Of a stretch of 64,000 nt of DNA, positions 16,929 through 26,543 are shown piece by piece. How positions within the stretch are numbered: the stretch's first letter is position 1; every line of letters starts with the position of its first letter. The stretch is taken from assembly GCA_965238025.1 (NCBI GenBank), contig OZ250162.1, positions 3,038,001 through 3,102,000 of the forward strand, written 5' to 3'. The translations under genes and the position numbers were made by a program. This DNA is from Pelagihabitans sp965238025 (lineage in GTDB: Bacteria > Bacteroidota > Bacteroidia > Flavobacteriales > Flavobacteriaceae). Under the pieces are notes generated by a model that had not been told where the DNA came from, searched no databases, and was given only the letters and a program-made list of their open reading frames with translations.

Positions 16929-17951
16929 TTAGTTTTCGTTGTTGATTACAAAAAGTTTTTTGTCTTTTAAGACGATTCGAGTTCCCGTCGATTTTTCAAT
17001 TGCTGACAAACAAATTTTAAGATCATGATTGGGAATTCCTCCCGTGATTGTTTTCTGTTCCAAGTCTCTATCCACAAATTCCGAAGAAAAACCGTAGGTA
17101 TGGTTTATATAATCCATGACCTCGATCAAACTGACGTTATTAAAAATATAAGTGCTCTCACGCCATAGAGAATATTTCAGATCTTTGTTTACCTTTTCAT
17201 GAATAGCCTTGTTCTTTGACTTTGAAAAAGAAACAAGTTCACCAGGAACCATTTTTTTGGATTCCCCGTTTTTTAGCAATAGACTAATAGATCCTTCATC
17301 TAGCAAAACACTTGTTTTTTCTTCCCTTGTATTTACATGAAATTGCGTGCCATATACCTGAACTTTTAAATCTTCCGTATTTACATAAAATTTCGCATTC
17401 GTCGCAGGAATGGGTTTTACTTTAAAATAGGCTTCGCCTTTTAAAGTAATGTCCCGGGAATTCTCCTTGTCATATCTGATTTCGGAGTTGCCATTTAAAG
17501 TTACCATGGTACCGTCCATCAATTTTAGCTCTATGATTTCACCAAAATCGGTTTTATGAATCACTTTCGTATCTTGATTCAGGTAAGCGAATAGTCCAAA
17601 GAGCACTAAAACAGCAGCAGCGGCACTATATAAGAAATAATTACTTGTTTTAGGTTTTGCCTGATGTGAGCGGGGAGTTGAATCATCTATCTTCTCCAAT
17701 ACGTTACCCAAGGCCTTATTTACATGAGTATCGGGAATAGCTGTTTTTTTAAAAGAAATTCCCTTGATTATTGCCTTGGCACTCTCAATGGTCTCTATTT
17801 TGGTCGGATTATTGGCAATCCATTTATTCCAAAACAAAATGTCATTCTTATTGCTTTTAGTAACCCAATTCTCGAAAGAAGAATCGTTCAAAAGACTTTT
17901 TAAAAGATTTTGATCAAGGTTTTTCATTGTAAACTTGGCATGATTTAACAA
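16929..17951 (-). CDS. FecR-family anti-sigma regulator
   Basis: A 340-residue single-pass protein. An N-terminal cytoplasmic helical region (about 1-95) is followed by one membrane segment (YFLYSAAAAVLVLFGLFAYL, about 103-122) and a periplasmic FecR domain (LMDGTMVTLNGNSEIRY near 148; YGTQFHVNTREEKTSVLLDEG near 205). The C-terminal DUF4974-type domain (YIFNNVSLIEVMDYINHTY) mimics the STN fold it contacts. Known members relay the receptor signal to the ECF sigma factor. It lies 16 nt before the receptor gene and 64 nt after the sigma gene. Confidence 0.92.
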   Translation of the reverse strand: MLNHAKFTMKNLDQNLLKSLLNDSSFENWVTKSNKNDILFWNKWIANNPTKIETIESAKAIIKGISFKKTAIPDTHVNKALGNVLEKIDDSTPRSHQAKPKTSNYFLYSAAAAVLVLFGLFAYLNQDTKVIHKTDFGEIIELKLMDGTMVTLNGNSEIRYDKENSRDITLKGEAYFKVKPIPATNAKFYVNTEDLKVQVYGTQFHVNTREEKTSVLLDEGSISLLLKNGESKKMVPGELVSFSKSKNKAIHEKVNKDLKYSLWRESTYIFNNVSLIEVMDYINHTYGFSSEFVDRDLEQKTITGGIPNHDLKICLSAIEKSTGTRIVLKDKKLFVINNEN

Positions 17952-18015
17952 GTGCCTTACATTATAAGGAGACGGAACGCCATCTTTTATACCCTAATAA
18001 TTTGCGATTTTTTTG

Positions 18016-18582
18016 TTATTTGTTCAAAACCTCCCGTAGTGTTTCGATTTCAAGGCAATTTCGGAGCTTTGCAAAGGCCTTTTGCAGTGTGTTGAGCACA
18101 CTTTGGTAAGAAATGTCCATGACCTGAGTGATTTCCGCAGTTTTTAACTCACTGTAGTATTTAAGATATATGACCTCCCGCTCCCTCGGGGAAAGTCCGT
18201 TCAGAACAGACTTTAATAATAAGGCTCTTTGAAGGGTCAGTTCCTTTTCGAATCTAATTTCTTCTTCAGAAAAAATGAAGGTAGTATTGTTTTCGTCAAT
18301 CGATTCAAGCAGTTTCCCTTGCTTGATATGCTTTATAACTGCCCTTTTAAAAGAAACGAATAAATACGACCTAACACATTTAACGTTGCCCAATGCTTCT
18401 CGATGTTCGTATAGATAAACAAAAAAGTCTTGAAGGCAGTCTTCAGTTAATTCAGAACTGTTAGATATTCTTAAACCGTAGTTATGAAGTTGACAATAGT
18501 AGTTCTTGAACAGTGTAGAAAAAGCGTTCAAGTCACCACCAACGAAAAATTGCCATACATTTTTCTCCGAGTTACTTATCAT
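18016..18582 (-). CDS. ECF-family RNA polymerase sigma-70 factor (FecI-like)
   Basis: A 188-residue ECF sigma factor. Sigma-70 region 2 covers about residues 12-80 (FKNYYCQLHNYGLRISNS, LTEDCLQDFFVYLYEH) and region 4 about 115-175, with the helix-turn-helix LSPREREVIYLKYYSELKTAEITQVMDISYQSVLNTL. It is first in the sigma-FecR-receptor operon and probably activates it when the receptor is occupied. The upstream 480 bp carry no gene, so its own promoter must lie in that stretch. Confidence 0.92.
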   Translation of the reverse strand: MISNSEKNVWQFFVGGDLNAFSTLFKNYYCQLHNYGLRISNSSELTEDCLQDFFVYLYEHREALGNVKCVRSYLFVSFKRAVIKHIKQGKLLESIDENNTTFIFSEEEIRFEKELTLQRALLLKSVLNGLSPREREVIYLKYYSELKTAEITQVMDISYQSVLNTLQKAFAKLRNCLEIETLREVLNK

Positions 18583-18975
18583 CTAATGTTCTAAGTTTGA
18601 GGTCGCTCAAAGATAACCGTATTTCTTAATAAATTGTTAATAAATTTAAAATTTAATTGTTTTTACCTTGAATTACTGCTATAAACAGGTTGTTTTAGCT
18701 TTTTTCTTGCGAATATTTAAACTGCTAAATGAGTTGTAATAGCTTGTGGCCCTGCTCTATTTTTTGTCTGTTTTTATTTATAAAACCCAATTTTGAGAAG
18801 GTTATGACCCTACTTGAAATCGAAAGCTGAATCGACCCACTACAGGACCGGGCCATATAAAGCCTCGACCCTCCAGTTCCAACTAGTTTTTTATTCAGTA
18901 AGGGCTGTTATTTCTTAATCCACAGCCAGTCCTATGTAGTTTTTAAATCTAACTCTGGATACTCGATTTATACCG
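18583..18975. other. Intergenic region without a gene, between the sigma factor and ychF
   Basis: This divergent intergenic stretch is long for this genome. It begins very AT-rich beside the sigma-factor start and contains a GC-richer island at about 18800-18890 (GACCCACTACAGGACCGGGC) that has neither a good reading frame nor a recognisable tRNA fold. I see nothing else assignable; regulatory sites of the sigma operon are expected at its left edge. Confidence 0.5.
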
Positions 18976-18983
18976 TATCTTTG
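18976..18983 (+). promoter_or_regulatory. Probable -7 promoter element for ychF
   Basis: TATCTTTG fits the Bacteroidota -7 consensus TAnnTTTG. The -33 side is weak (CTG at 18955-18957, 18 nt upstream). It predicts a 5' leader of about 75 nt that would contain the hairpin repeat at 19001-19049. Confidence 0.55.
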
Positions 18984-19000
18984 CAGCCGAATTTAAAAGT

Positions 19001-19049
19001 TTGTCATTCAACTAGGTTATAAAGATTCTCGCCTTCGCGAGAATGACAA
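19001..19049. repeat. REP-like nested hairpin in the ychF leader
   Basis: An outer inverted repeat TTGTCATT / AATGACAA (19001-19008 and 19042-19049) encloses a perfect inner hairpin ATTCTCGC-CTTC-GCGAGAAT (19025-19044). The two share bases, so they are alternatives. This resembles interspersed palindromic repeats seen in many bacteria rather than a terminator, as it lacks a T run and is followed 16 nt later by the ychF start. Confidence 0.7.
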
Positions 19050-19064
19050 CAAAAGTAGCTATTT

Positions 19065-20159
19065 ATGAAAGCAGGTATTGTAGGATTGCCTAATGTTGGT
19101 AAATCGACCCTTTTTAATTGTTTATCAAACGCAAAGGCACAGAGCGCAAATTTTCCATTTTGTACTATAGAACCTAATATAGGTGTGGTTAATGTTCCTG
19201 ATGCGCGATTACAGAAATTAGAAGAGTTAGTGAATCCGCAACAAGTCTTACCTGCAACTGTCGAAATAGTGGATATTGCCGGTTTGGTAAAAGGAGCGAG
19301 TAAGGGTGAAGGCCTTGGGAATCAGTTTCTGGGAAATATTCGGGAAACCGATGCTATCTTGCATGTATTACGCTGTTTTGATAATGATAATATCGTACAT
19401 GTTGATGGTTCTGTTGACCCCATACGCGATAAGGAGACTATTGATATGGAACTGCAGTTAAAAGATCTTGAAACGGTCGAGAAAAAATTGGACAAGGTAA
19501 AGCGGGCGGCTAAAACCGGAAATAAGGAGGCACAGAAAGAAGCAGCGGTGCTCATCGCCTTAAAAGATGGTCTGGAAGCGGGAATTTCGGTAAGGGCAAT
19601 AGACATCTCGAAGGAAGATCGAAGAGAATATGTAAAACCATTACAATTTATTACTGACAAACCTGTGCTTTATGTGTGTAATGTAGATGAGGATGCGGCC
19701 GTAAATGGAAACGATTATGTGAAAAGGGTAAAGGCGGCGGTGGCTAACGAAAGGGCAGAGGTAATTGTCCTAGCCGTGGGAACTGAAGCCGACATTACAG
19801 AACTGGAAACCTACGAGGAGCGGCAAATGTTTCTTGAAGACCTGGGATTATCGGAACCGGGCTCGGCGGTATTGATAAGAGGGGCCTATAAACTCCTAGA
19901 CCTAGAAACGTATTTTACTGCAGGTGAAAAGGAAGTCCGTGCGTGGACTATTCCTATTGGGGCCACTGCTCCCCAAGCTGCTGGGGTAATCCATACCGAT
20001 TTTGAGAAGGGTTTTATACGCGCCGAAGTCATCGGCTATGATGATTATGTGGCCTATGGTAGTGAAATCAAGGTAAAAGAGGCTGGTAAGATGCGGGTAG
20101 AAGGAAAAGACTATGTAGTACAGGATGGGGATGTGATGCATTTCCGATTTAATGTGTAG
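19065..20159 (+). CDS. ychF: Redox-regulated ATPase YchF
   Basis: A 364-residue member of the Obg-type GTPase family with ATP preference (YchF/OLA1). The P-loop GLPNVGKSTLFN is at about residues 7-18, the switch/G3 region DIAGLVKGASKGEGLGN near 68, the NVDE that replaces the usual NKxD specificity motif near 206 (the known reason for ATP preference), and a C-terminal TGS domain with FTAGEKEVRAWTIPIGATAPQAAGVIHTDFEKGFIRAEV. It associates with ribosomes and modulates translation and stress responses in studied bacteria. Length is canonical. Confidence 0.96.
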   Translation: MKAGIVGLPNVGKSTLFNCLSNAKAQSANFPFCTIEPNIGVVNVPDARLQKLEELVNPQQVLPATVEIVDIAGLVKGASKGEGLGNQFLGNIRETDAILHVLRCFDNDNIVHVDGSVDPIRDKETIDMELQLKDLETVEKKLDKVKRAAKTGNKEAQKEAAVLIALKDGLEAGISVRAIDISKEDRREYVKPLQFITDKPVLYVCNVDEDAAVNGNDYVKRVKAAVANERAEVIVLAVGTEADITELETYEERQMFLEDLGLSEPGSAVLIRGAYKLLDLETYFTAGEKEVRAWTIPIGATAPQAAGVIHTDFEKGFIRAEVIGYDDYVAYGSEIKVKEAGKMRVEGKDYVVQDGDVMHFRFNV

Positions 20160-20319
20160 TGTTTTAAGTTTCGGTTATCTGCTTGAAACCTTGAAGGGTA
20201 ACCGCGTCTTATTCTATCAACAATCCCGCTGTTTTCATTGTTAATTACTTTACGGGTTAAGGGTTTCATCTTTTTAAGGGGCGTGTTATCTTTAGCATCA
20301 CTTTCAAAAAACTTAGCCG

Positions 20320-22182
20320 ATGTCAAAAAATAGCCAATATACCGAGGATAACATTCGTTCGCTCGATTGGAAAGAGCATATACGATTGCGCCCTGGTATG
20401 TATATTGGTAAATTGGGCGACGGTTCTTCGGCCGATGACGGTATTTACATCCTTTTAAAGGAAACCATTGATAACTGTATTGATGAATTCGTGATGGGAG
20501 CGGGGAAGACCATCGAAATTTCAATCCAGGGGGAAAGGGTAATTGTTCGGGATTATGGCCGCGGTATTCCATTGGGAAAGGTGGTAGATGTAGTTTCTAA
20601 AATGAATACCGGAGGAAAATATGATAGTCGCGCTTTTAAAAAATCTGTAGGATTAAATGGTGTTGGTACCAAAGCTGTCAATGCACTTTCAAGTTTTTTT
20701 AGAGTAGAATCTACCCGGGATGGGAAATCAAAATCCGCCGAATTTTCCTTAGGTAACCTGCAAGACGAAGAGTTGTTGGAAGAAACCACTAGACGACGTG
20801 GGACCAAGGTTACTTTTATTCCTGATGAATCTATCTTTAAAAAATTCAAGTACCGCAATGAGTATGTAGAGCGCATGCTCAAAAACTACGTGTACTTGAA
20901 TCCTGGGTTGACCATTGTATTTAATGGGGAAAAATTCCATTCCGAAAACGGCCTTAAAGACTTGCTTGAGGATAATAACAATGTAGAGGATATGCTATAT
21001 CCGGTGATTCATCTAAAAGGAGATGATATCGAGGTTGCGATTACCCATAGCAAGACCCAGTATAGTGAGGAATACCACTCTTTTGTAAATGGACAGCACA
21101 CTACACAAGGCGGAACCCACCAAGCGGCTTTTCGCGAGGCATTGGTAAAGACGGTAAGGGATTATTACGGAAAAAGCTATGACGCATCGGATATTCGTAA
21201 GTCGATTATTTCTGCAATCTCCATAAAGGTCATGGAGCCGGTTTTTGAAAGCCAGACCAAGACCAAACTCGGATCTACCGACATGGGTGGAAAGTTTCCT
21301 ACGGTGCGAACTTACATCAATGATTTTATTGGAAAATATTTAGACAACTATCTACATAAGAACCCTGAGACCGCCGAAAAATTGCAGCGAAAGATCATGA
21401 TGGCCGAGAAAGAGCGAAAAGAACTCTCAGGTATTCGAAAACTGGCAAGGGATCGCGCAAAGAAATCCAATCTGCACAACAAGAAACTACGGGATTGTCG
21501 CGTACACTTGGGCGATATGAAGAAGGATAACCGCTTAGACAGCACCTTGTTCATTACGGAAGGGGACTCCGCTTCTGGTTCTATAACAAAAAGCCGCAAT
21601 GTAAATACGCAAGCCGTTTTCAGTTTACGCGGAAAGCCTTTGAACTCTTATGGGATGTCTAAGAAAATCGTTTATGAAAACGAAGAATTCAATCTTTTAC
21701 AGGCGGCCTTGAACATTGAGGAGTCGATGGAGGACTTGCGATACAATAACATCGTAATCGCAACCGATGCCGATGTAGATGGGATGCATATTCGATTGTT
21801 GCTTATCACGTTTTTTCTTCAGTTCTTTCCTGAGCTGATTAAGGAGGGGCATTTGTATATTTTGCAAACCCCTTTGTTTAGGGTACGGAATAAGAAAGAA
21901 ACGATATATTGTTATAGCGATGAAGAACGAAGGAACGCCATCAAGAAATTGACCGGAAAACCTGAGATAACGCGCTTCAAGGGATTGGGAGAGATATCAC
22001 CCGATGAGTTTAAACATTTTATCGGTGATGATATCCGCCTAGAGCCTGTGATGCTGGACAAGGCCATGTCTATAGAGCAGTTGCTGCGTTTTTATATGGG
22101 TAAAAATACCCCAGATAGACAGAAGTTTATTATTGAAAACCTTAAAGTAGAGGTAGATTTAGTTGAAGAAACAAAAGTATAA
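20320..22182 (+). CDS. parE: DNA topoisomerase IV (type IIA) subunit B
   Basis: A 620-residue type IIA topoisomerase B subunit. The GHKL ATPase domain includes LRPGMYIGKLGDGSSADDG near residue 26, the Asn-containing KETIDNCIDEF near 48, GRGIPLGKVVD near 80 and GLNGVGTKAVNALS near 110. The QTKTKLGS motif is near 310, and the TOPRIM domain begins with FITEGDSASGSI near 410, followed by DADVDGMHIRLLL. The short length and the neighbouring parC make topoisomerase IV more likely than gyrase, although B subunits of the two are hard to separate. parC follows after 45 nt. Confidence 0.92.
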   Translation: MSKNSQYTEDNIRSLDWKEHIRLRPGMYIGKLGDGSSADDGIYILLKETIDNCIDEFVMGAGKTIEISIQGERVIVRDYGRGIPLGKVVDVVSKMNTGGKYDSRAFKKSVGLNGVGTKAVNALSSFFRVESTRDGKSKSAEFSLGNLQDEELLEETTRRRGTKVTFIPDESIFKKFKYRNEYVERMLKNYVYLNPGLTIVFNGEKFHSENGLKDLLEDNNNVEDMLYPVIHLKGDDIEVAITHSKTQYSEEYHSFVNGQHTTQGGTHQAAFREALVKTVRDYYGKSYDASDIRKSIISAISIKVMEPVFESQTKTKLGSTDMGGKFPTVRTYINDFIGKYLDNYLHKNPETAEKLQRKIMMAEKERKELSGIRKLARDRAKKSNLHNKKLRDCRVHLGDMKKDNRLDSTLFITEGDSASGSITKSRNVNTQAVFSLRGKPLNSYGMSKKIVYENEEFNLLQAALNIEESMEDLRYNNIVIATDADVDGMHIRLLLITFFLQFFPELIKEGHLYILQTPLFRVRNKKETIYCYSDEERRNAIKKLTGKPEITRFKGLGEISPDEFKHFIGDDIRLEPVMLDKAMSIEQLLRFYMGKNTPDRQKFIIENLKVEVDLVEETKV

Positions 22183-22227
22183 ACCGGCCTGCCAATAACC
22201 GGGCCAACCTAATAGGATTTTTTCTGA

Positions 22228-24978
22228 ATGGAGGAAAATGACGATTTGAATTTACCTGCGGATAGTGCAGGAGAAGAAAATAACGAGAACGTTCCCGAAA
22301 ATGAAGGGACTTTGTCCGACGATGAGGAAATCGTATTCTCATCGGAAGATACGCCGGAGGATGACGCTTTAACGCGGGTATCCGGCATGTACAAAGATTG
22401 GTTTTTAGATTACGCTTCCTATGTAATCCTCGAAAGGGCGGTTCCCGCCATAGAAGATGGGTTCAAACCCGTTCAGCGCAGGATAATGCACTCGCTTAAG
22501 GATCTGGATGATGGGCGCTACAATAAGGTGGCCAATGTAGTTGGGCACACCATGCAGTATCATCCGCATGGCGATGCCAGTATTGCCGATGCCATGGTAC
22601 AGATTGGTCAAAAAGACCTGTTGATCGATACCCAGGGGAACTGGGGAAATATACTTACCGGGGATCGCGCTGCTGCTTCACGTTATATTGAGGCGCGACT
22701 ATCCAAGTTTGCGCTGGAAGTTGTTTTTAGCCCTAAGATTACGGAATGGCAACTGTCTTACGATGGCCGTAAAAAAGAGCCAGTAAACCTTCCGGTCAAA
22801 TTTCCATTGTTATTAGCACAAGGTGCCGAGGGAATCGCCGTAGGTCTTTCTACCAAGGTATTGCCTCATAATTTCATCGAACTCATAGAAGCCTCGATCA
22901 AGCATTTACAGGGCAAACGGTTTAAACTGTTTCCCGATTTTCCGACCGCAGGGATCATAGATGTGAGCAATTACAATGATGGGATGCGCGGTGGTAAAAT
23001 CCGGGTCAGGGCCAAAATAGCGCAGTTCGATAAAAATACATTGGTAATTAGCGAAATTCCACATGGAACCAATACCTCCTCCTTAATTGATTCTATTTTA
23101 AAGGCCAACGATAAAGGTAAAATAAAGGTTAAAAGGATAGAGGACAACACCGCCGCCGATGTAGAGATCTTGGTTCATTTACCCTCCGGTATTTCACCGG
23201 ACAAAACGATTGATGCACTATATGCATTTACCTCGTGTGAATCGTCAATATCACCCCTGAGTTGTATAATCGAGGATAACAAACCGCTGTTTATAGGGGT
23301 TGTAGAAATGCTTAAGCGCTCAACCGATGCAACTGTTGATCTGTTAAAACAAGAGCTTGAAATTCAGTTGTCTGAATTGGAGGAACAATGGCATTTTGCC
23401 TCCTTAGAGCGAATTTTTATCGAGAATAGAATTTATCGTGACATAGAAGAAGAAGAGACATGGGAGGGTGTTTTAAGCGCTATAGACAAAGGCCTAAAAC
23501 CGCATACCAAGCATTTGAAGCGTGCGGTTACCGAAGAAGATATCACCCGGTTGACCGAGATACGGATAAAACGCATTTCCAAATTCGATTTGGATAAGGC
23601 ACAACAGCATTTGGATAATTTGGAGGAAAAAATTGCCGAGGTAAAAAATAACTTGGCGAATCTTATTGAATATGCCATTGATTATTTTAAAAACCTCAAG
23701 ACCAAATACGGCAAAGGAAGAGAACGCAAGTCAGAGATTCGAATTTTTGATGATATAGAGGCCTCAAAAGTGGTCATAAGAAATACAAAACTCTATGTAA
23801 ATCGGGAAGAAGGGTTTGTAGGTACTTCTTTACGTCGTGATGAGTATGTAACCGATTGTAGTGATATCGACGATATCATCGTTTTCACCAAAGAGGGTAA
23901 GATGATGGTTACTAAAGTAGATAGTAAGACGTTCGTCGGAAAGAACATACTGCACGTTGCCGTATTCAAGAAGAAAGATAAGCGCACCATATACAATATG
24001 ATGTATAAGGATGGTAGGGGTGGAGCTACCTACGTAAAACGATTTGCTGTTACCAGTATTACTAGGGATAAGGCGTATGATTTGGGCTCAGGAAAGTCCG
24101 GAACTACGGTACTTTATTTTTCTGCCAACCCTAATGGCGAGGCAGAGGTGGTTACCGTAAACCTTAGACAAGCAGGTAGCATTAAAAAGTTGAAATGGGA
24201 TGTTGATTTTGCCGATGTCTTAATAAAAGGAAGGGGATCTAAAGGTAATATTGTAACCAAGTACACCGTAAAGCGTATCGAACTAAAAGAGAAAGGGTTA
24301 TCTACACTAAAACCGCGAAAACTATGGTTTGATGACACCGTTCAACGTTTGAATATGGATGAACGCGGAGAATTTCTTGGAGAGTTTACCAGTGAGGATC
24401 GCCTTTTGATTATTAACCAAAAAGGCAATCTTAAAACGGTAATACCAGAGCTTACATTGCGATTCAAGGATGACATGATAGTTTTGGAAAAATGGATTCC
24501 TAATAAACCATTGACAGCAATTTATTGGGCTGGTGAAAAAGAACTGTTTTATGTAAAGCGTTTTTTAATTGAAAACCCAGATAAAAGCGAAACAGTCATT
24601 TCCGACCATGAGAAGTCGTATCTAGAAACAATTTTTACGGATTATCGTCCGCAAGCGGAGATCGTTTTTGCAAAAAAACGTGGACAGGACAGGAAAGACA
24701 ATCTTGAGATAAACCTAGAGAAATTTATTTCCGTTAAGGGTATTTCCGCTATGGGCAATCAGCTGACAAAAGGAAAGGTCTTGGAAATCAATAGCTTGGA
24801 TGCACTTCCGTATGAGGCACCGAATCCTCCGCAGGCAGAAGATATAGAAGTGGTTGATGAAGAAAATATTTCTGAACCCAAAGAATCCTCTAAAAAAGAA
24901 AAAAGAGCCTCTATGGGAAAAGATATTGAAGGCGATGATGTATCGCCCGATGAAGACGGGCAGATTCCCTTGTTTTAG
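22228..24978 (+). CDS. parC: DNA topoisomerase IV (type IIA) subunit A
   Basis: A 916-residue A subunit. After an acidic N-terminal tail (residues 1-45) the winged-helix/tower domain begins (SYVILERAVPAIEDGFKPVQRRIMHSL) with the quinolone-region HPHGDASIADAM near 113 and the catalytic tyrosine Y153 in AAASRYIEARL. The C-terminal domain (from about 520) folds as beta-pinwheel blades but without a strict GyrA-box, which favours ParC. The extreme C-terminus is acidic. It forms the functional enzyme with the adjacent parE product and decatenates chromosomes. Confidence 0.92.
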   Translation: MEENDDLNLPADSAGEENNENVPENEGTLSDDEEIVFSSEDTPEDDALTRVSGMYKDWFLDYASYVILERAVPAIEDGFKPVQRRIMHSLKDLDDGRYNKVANVVGHTMQYHPHGDASIADAMVQIGQKDLLIDTQGNWGNILTGDRAAASRYIEARLSKFALEVVFSPKITEWQLSYDGRKKEPVNLPVKFPLLLAQGAEGIAVGLSTKVLPHNFIELIEASIKHLQGKRFKLFPDFPTAGIIDVSNYNDGMRGGKIRVRAKIAQFDKNTLVISEIPHGTNTSSLIDSILKANDKGKIKVKRIEDNTAADVEILVHLPSGISPDKTIDALYAFTSCESSISPLSCIIEDNKPLFIGVVEMLKRSTDATVDLLKQELEIQLSELEEQWHFASLERIFIENRIYRDIEEEETWEGVLSAIDKGLKPHTKHLKRAVTEEDITRLTEIRIKRISKFDLDKAQQHLDNLEEKIAEVKNNLANLIEYAIDYFKNLKTKYGKGRERKSEIRIFDDIEASKVVIRNTKLYVNREEGFVGTSLRRDEYVTDCSDIDDIIVFTKEGKMMVTKVDSKTFVGKNILHVAVFKKKDKRTIYNMMYKDGRGGATYVKRFAVTSITRDKAYDLGSGKSGTTVLYFSANPNGEAEVVTVNLRQAGSIKKLKWDVDFADVLIKGRGSKGNIVTKYTVKRIELKEKGLSTLKPRKLWFDDTVQRLNMDERGEFLGEFTSEDRLLIINQKGNLKTVIPELTLRFKDDMIVLEKWIPNKPLTAIYWAGEKELFYVKRFLIENPDKSETVISDHEKSYLETIFTDYRPQAEIVFAKKRGQDRKDNLEINLEKFISVKGISAMGNQLTKGKVLEINSLDALPYEAPNPPQAEDIEVVDEENISEPKESSKKEKRASMGKDIEGDDVSPDEDGQIPLF

Positions 24979-25050
24979 TCAAGTACTTTAATAAAATATT
25001 TTTATTAAATTGATTGTCAGAATGTTAGCTGAATAAAAAACAAAATATTA

Positions 25051-25482
25051 GTGAAGAAATTTATAGAGGAATTTAAAAATTTTGCGATAAAAGGCAATAT
25101 GGTAGATATGGCGGTGGGTATCATAATAGGTGCTTCGTTTAATGCGGTCGTAGATTCCTTGGTAAAAAAAGTGATTATGCCCCCTATGTCGCTTTTGACC
25201 TCTGGCGTTAATTTTTCCGATAAAAAATTTGTTTTAAGAAAAGCTACAGAAGGAGCGGATGAAGTCGCAATAAGTTATGGCGAGTTGTTTGCTGTATTAT
25301 TGGATTTTGTCATTGTAGCCTTAACCATATTTATAGTTTTAAAAGGGATAAATAAGATAAGGGATAGAGCTGAAGACCCAGAAGATGGGGAAGTACAAAC
25401 CCCTAAAAACATTGAGTTGTTATCCAACTTGGAGAAACTGATGAAAGAACAGAATGAGCTTTTGAAGAAAATCAATGATTAA
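25051..25482 (+). CDS. mscL: Large-conductance mechanosensitive channel
   Basis: A 143-residue MscL homologue, starting at GTG. The amphipathic N-terminal helix (KKFIEEFKNFAIKGNMVDMAVGIIIG) runs directly into transmembrane helix 1 with the gate-forming small residues (AVGIIIGASFNAVVDSLVKKVIMPP). A periplasmic loop follows, then transmembrane helix 2 at about residues 76-98 (LFAVLLDFVIVALTIFIVLKGIN) and a C-terminal coiled coil (LLSNLEKLMKEQNELLKKI). The protein releases solutes on hypo-osmotic shock. No Shine-Dalgarno site is seen; the GTG is the only start that gives the complete N-terminal helix. Confidence 0.95.
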   Translation: MKKFIEEFKNFAIKGNMVDMAVGIIIGASFNAVVDSLVKKVIMPPMSLLTSGVNFSDKKFVLRKATEGADEVAISYGELFAVLLDFVIVALTIFIVLKGINKIRDRAEDPEDGEVQTPKNIELLSNLEKLMKEQNELLKKIND

Positions 25483-25580
25483 TGGTGATTTTTCTTAGTT
25501 GTTGTAACCTGACCCTACAGTTGAACGTAAATGATTATTTCCCTCTGAATATGTTTACCTTAGCGCAAAATTTGAAATAA

Positions 25581-26537
25581 ATGGATTTGACCAACCCCCT
25601 GGTTTATGGCGTGCCTGCCTTTATAGCTTTTATTTTGCTGGAACTTACCTATAGTAAAACCCACGATAATGAGGATTTATATGTTTGGAAAGATCTAATG
25701 GCAAGTGGAGCGATGGGTATTGGGTCTGCGATTTTAGGACCTTTGGTGAAAGTAACCGTTTTAATAGTTGTTTTTAATTTTACGTATGAGCTTTTTAACC
25801 CTTTGGTCGATGGTGTTCGTATGAATATCATGGGTTATAAATCTTTTGGCTTTGAATGGTACATCTTTTTATTGTGCCAATTGGCCGACGATTTTACCTA
25901 TTATTGGTTTCATAGGGCGAACCATGAAATACGTTTGTTATGGGCCGCCCATATTGTGCATCACTCCTCTGAACATTTTAATCTGGGCACTGCTATTCGA
26001 AATGGATGGTTTACACTATTATACAAACCTTTCTTTTATATGTGGATGCCAGCCATCGGATTTCCTGTTGAGGTAGTTATTTTTGCTTTGGCAATAGAAT
26101 CTTTTTGGCAATTTCAGCTGCATTCAAAATATGTTCCCAAAATGGGATGGATCGAAAAGATTTTTAATACCCATACCATGCATCAAGTGCATCACTCGCA
26201 AAACGTGGAGTATTTAGATAAGAATCACGGAGGGTTTTTAAACTTCTTTGATAAGATATTTGGTACATGGAAAGAGCTGGACGATGATGTAGAAGTTAAG
26301 TTTGGTGTAATTCATGCCCCAAAATCTTATAACCCAATGGTAATCCTTACGCACGAGTTTAAAGACATCTGGGCGGATACCAAAAAGTCTCCAAAATTAT
26401 GGCACAAGTTCATGTATATCTTCGGCCCTCCAGGATGGAGCCATGATGGTAGTACACTTACTGTTAAGCAACAGCAACGTCTGTTCAAAGAACAGAAAGC
26501 CGCCAACCCCAATATCGTGTATAGTAGGCCAAATTAG
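25581..26537 (+). CDS. Sterol desaturase / fatty acid hydroxylase family protein
   Basis: A 318-residue integral membrane di-iron enzyme of the fatty-acid hydroxylase superfamily. The histidine clusters are visible in order: HRANHE near residue 114, HIVHH near 127, and HTMHQVHH near 203, with a further His in NHGGFLNFFDKIFGTW. Four to five hydrophobic segments surround them. The superfamily hydroxylates or desaturates lipids; the substrate here is unknown. The gene is monocistronic and ends 6 nt from the convergent terC-like gene. Confidence 0.88.
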   Translation: MDLTNPLVYGVPAFIAFILLELTYSKTHDNEDLYVWKDLMASGAMGIGSAILGPLVKVTVLIVVFNFTYELFNPLVDGVRMNIMGYKSFGFEWYIFLLCQLADDFTYYWFHRANHEIRLLWAAHIVHHSSEHFNLGTAIRNGWFTLLYKPFFYMWMPAIGFPVEVVIFALAIESFWQFQLHSKYVPKMGWIEKIFNTHTMHQVHHSQNVEYLDKNHGGFLNFFDKIFGTWKELDDDVEVKFGVIHAPKSYNPMVILTHEFKDIWADTKKSPKLWHKFMYIFGPPGWSHDGSTLTVKQQQRLFKEQKAANPNIVYSRPN

Positions 26538-26543
26538 ATAATA

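Noticed and set aside
13790..18582. Polysaccharide utilisation locus (SusC/SusD).
   Set aside because: The receptor has an STN domain and FecI/FecR partners, but no SusD and no glycoside hydrolases.
18800..18890. Possible tRNA or small RNA in the GC-richer island before ychF.
   Set aside because: No cloverleaf, no conserved T-loop and no terminator could be found by eye; left as unassigned intergenic DNA.
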